A stretch of 64,000 nt of DNA from Paralithodes platypus (lineage: Eukaryota; Arthropoda; Malacostraca; Decapoda; Lithodidae): contig CM064512.1 of the NCBI GenBank assembly GCA_032716605.1, positions 31,301,827-31,365,826 on the forward strand, written 5' to 3'. Both the position numbers and the translations under genes were made by a program. Under the pieces are notes generated by a model. The model saw only the letters and a program-made list of their open reading frames with translations, was not told the origin of the DNA and did not search any database. Each line of letters opens with the position of its first letter. Position 1 is the first letter of the stretch. Below are positions 63,842 to 64,000 of the stretch, in pieces.

Positions 63842-64000
63842 CTTATAATAATAATAATTAACTGTTTATTCACAAAAGCAGCCCGAAGGCTGAAAATATA
63901 CAAGGAAGTTGATACATAGTTAAAATTAAAATTAAAATTGACACAGGAGCTAACAGGCTAATTTACAATGAAAAATATGTATATAATTTATTGATTGTTT
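63842..64000. other. (AAT)n junction and unassigned window end
   Basis: AATAATAATAATAATTAA at 63846-63862 marks the break in the gypsy pol frame, suggesting another insertion whose tail lies here. AAAATTAAAATT repeats occur at 63919-63938. The window ends before anything can be identified. Confidence 0.45.

Overview
This 64 kb window looks like intergenic DNA from a large invertebrate genome, most plausibly an arthropod and perhaps a decapod crustacean. That is an inference from the mix of CR1-like, RTE-like, I-like, Penelope and BEL/Pao retroelements, abundant (AT)n and (AC)n tracts, poly-C runs and short arrays of the arthropod telomere motif (AACCT). I find no convincing host protein-coding gene, rRNA or intact tRNA. 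Every ORF with recognisable protein similarity belongs to a transposable element, and most are 5'-truncated, frameshifted or interrupted by stops.

Layout. 0-10 kb: decayed repeats, three small 'T' MITEs with TTAA-type borders, pieces of a CR1/Jockey-like LINE family ('J1'), a 36-bp satellite and the first copy of a ~420-bp retroposed repeat ('S1'). 10.4-13.9 kb: a 5'-truncated I-superfamily LINE with a perfect 15-bp target-site duplication. 14.5-20.5 kb: two ~480-bp TTAA-flanked 'P' MITEs, CR1 and RTE fragments, and a 1.74-kb fold-back element (TAA target duplication) containing a nested CR1 fragment. 21-27 kb: the second S1 copy, then the 5' half of a BEL/Pao LTR retrotransposon that carries an SGNH/GDSL-hydrolase-like ORF between the primer-binding site and gag. 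27-36 kb: palindromic hairpins, a third-subtype P copy, J1 tails, and the 3' part of a Penelope-like element (GIY-YIG) with a hammerhead-ribozyme-like sequence downstream. 35-45 kb: the third S1 copy, tRNA-like SINE heads, a CATAA-rich tract with a 45-bp minisatellite, a J1 LINE with most of its RT deleted, and a 5'-truncated CR1 LINE with an uninterrupted ~480-codon RT frame fused to an RTE fragment. 45-53 kb: a solo gypsy-type LTR, an RTE-like LINE and a cluster of three P MITEs. 53-64 kb: more TTAA-flanked elements, a short non-autonomous Helitron in an AT tract, and, at the right edge, the 3' end of a gypsy element (pol remnant, polypurine tract, 1.8-kb LTR) on the minus strand.

None of these genes forms a host pathway. 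The signal is in element biology: nested insertions, exactly delimited MITE families, chimeric junctions and unusual domains such as the SGNH ORF in the BEL/Pao element and the hammerhead-like motif near the Penelope element. Family names were assigned by reading motifs, without database comparison. Labels such as P, T, S1, J1 and Q are local to this annotation.
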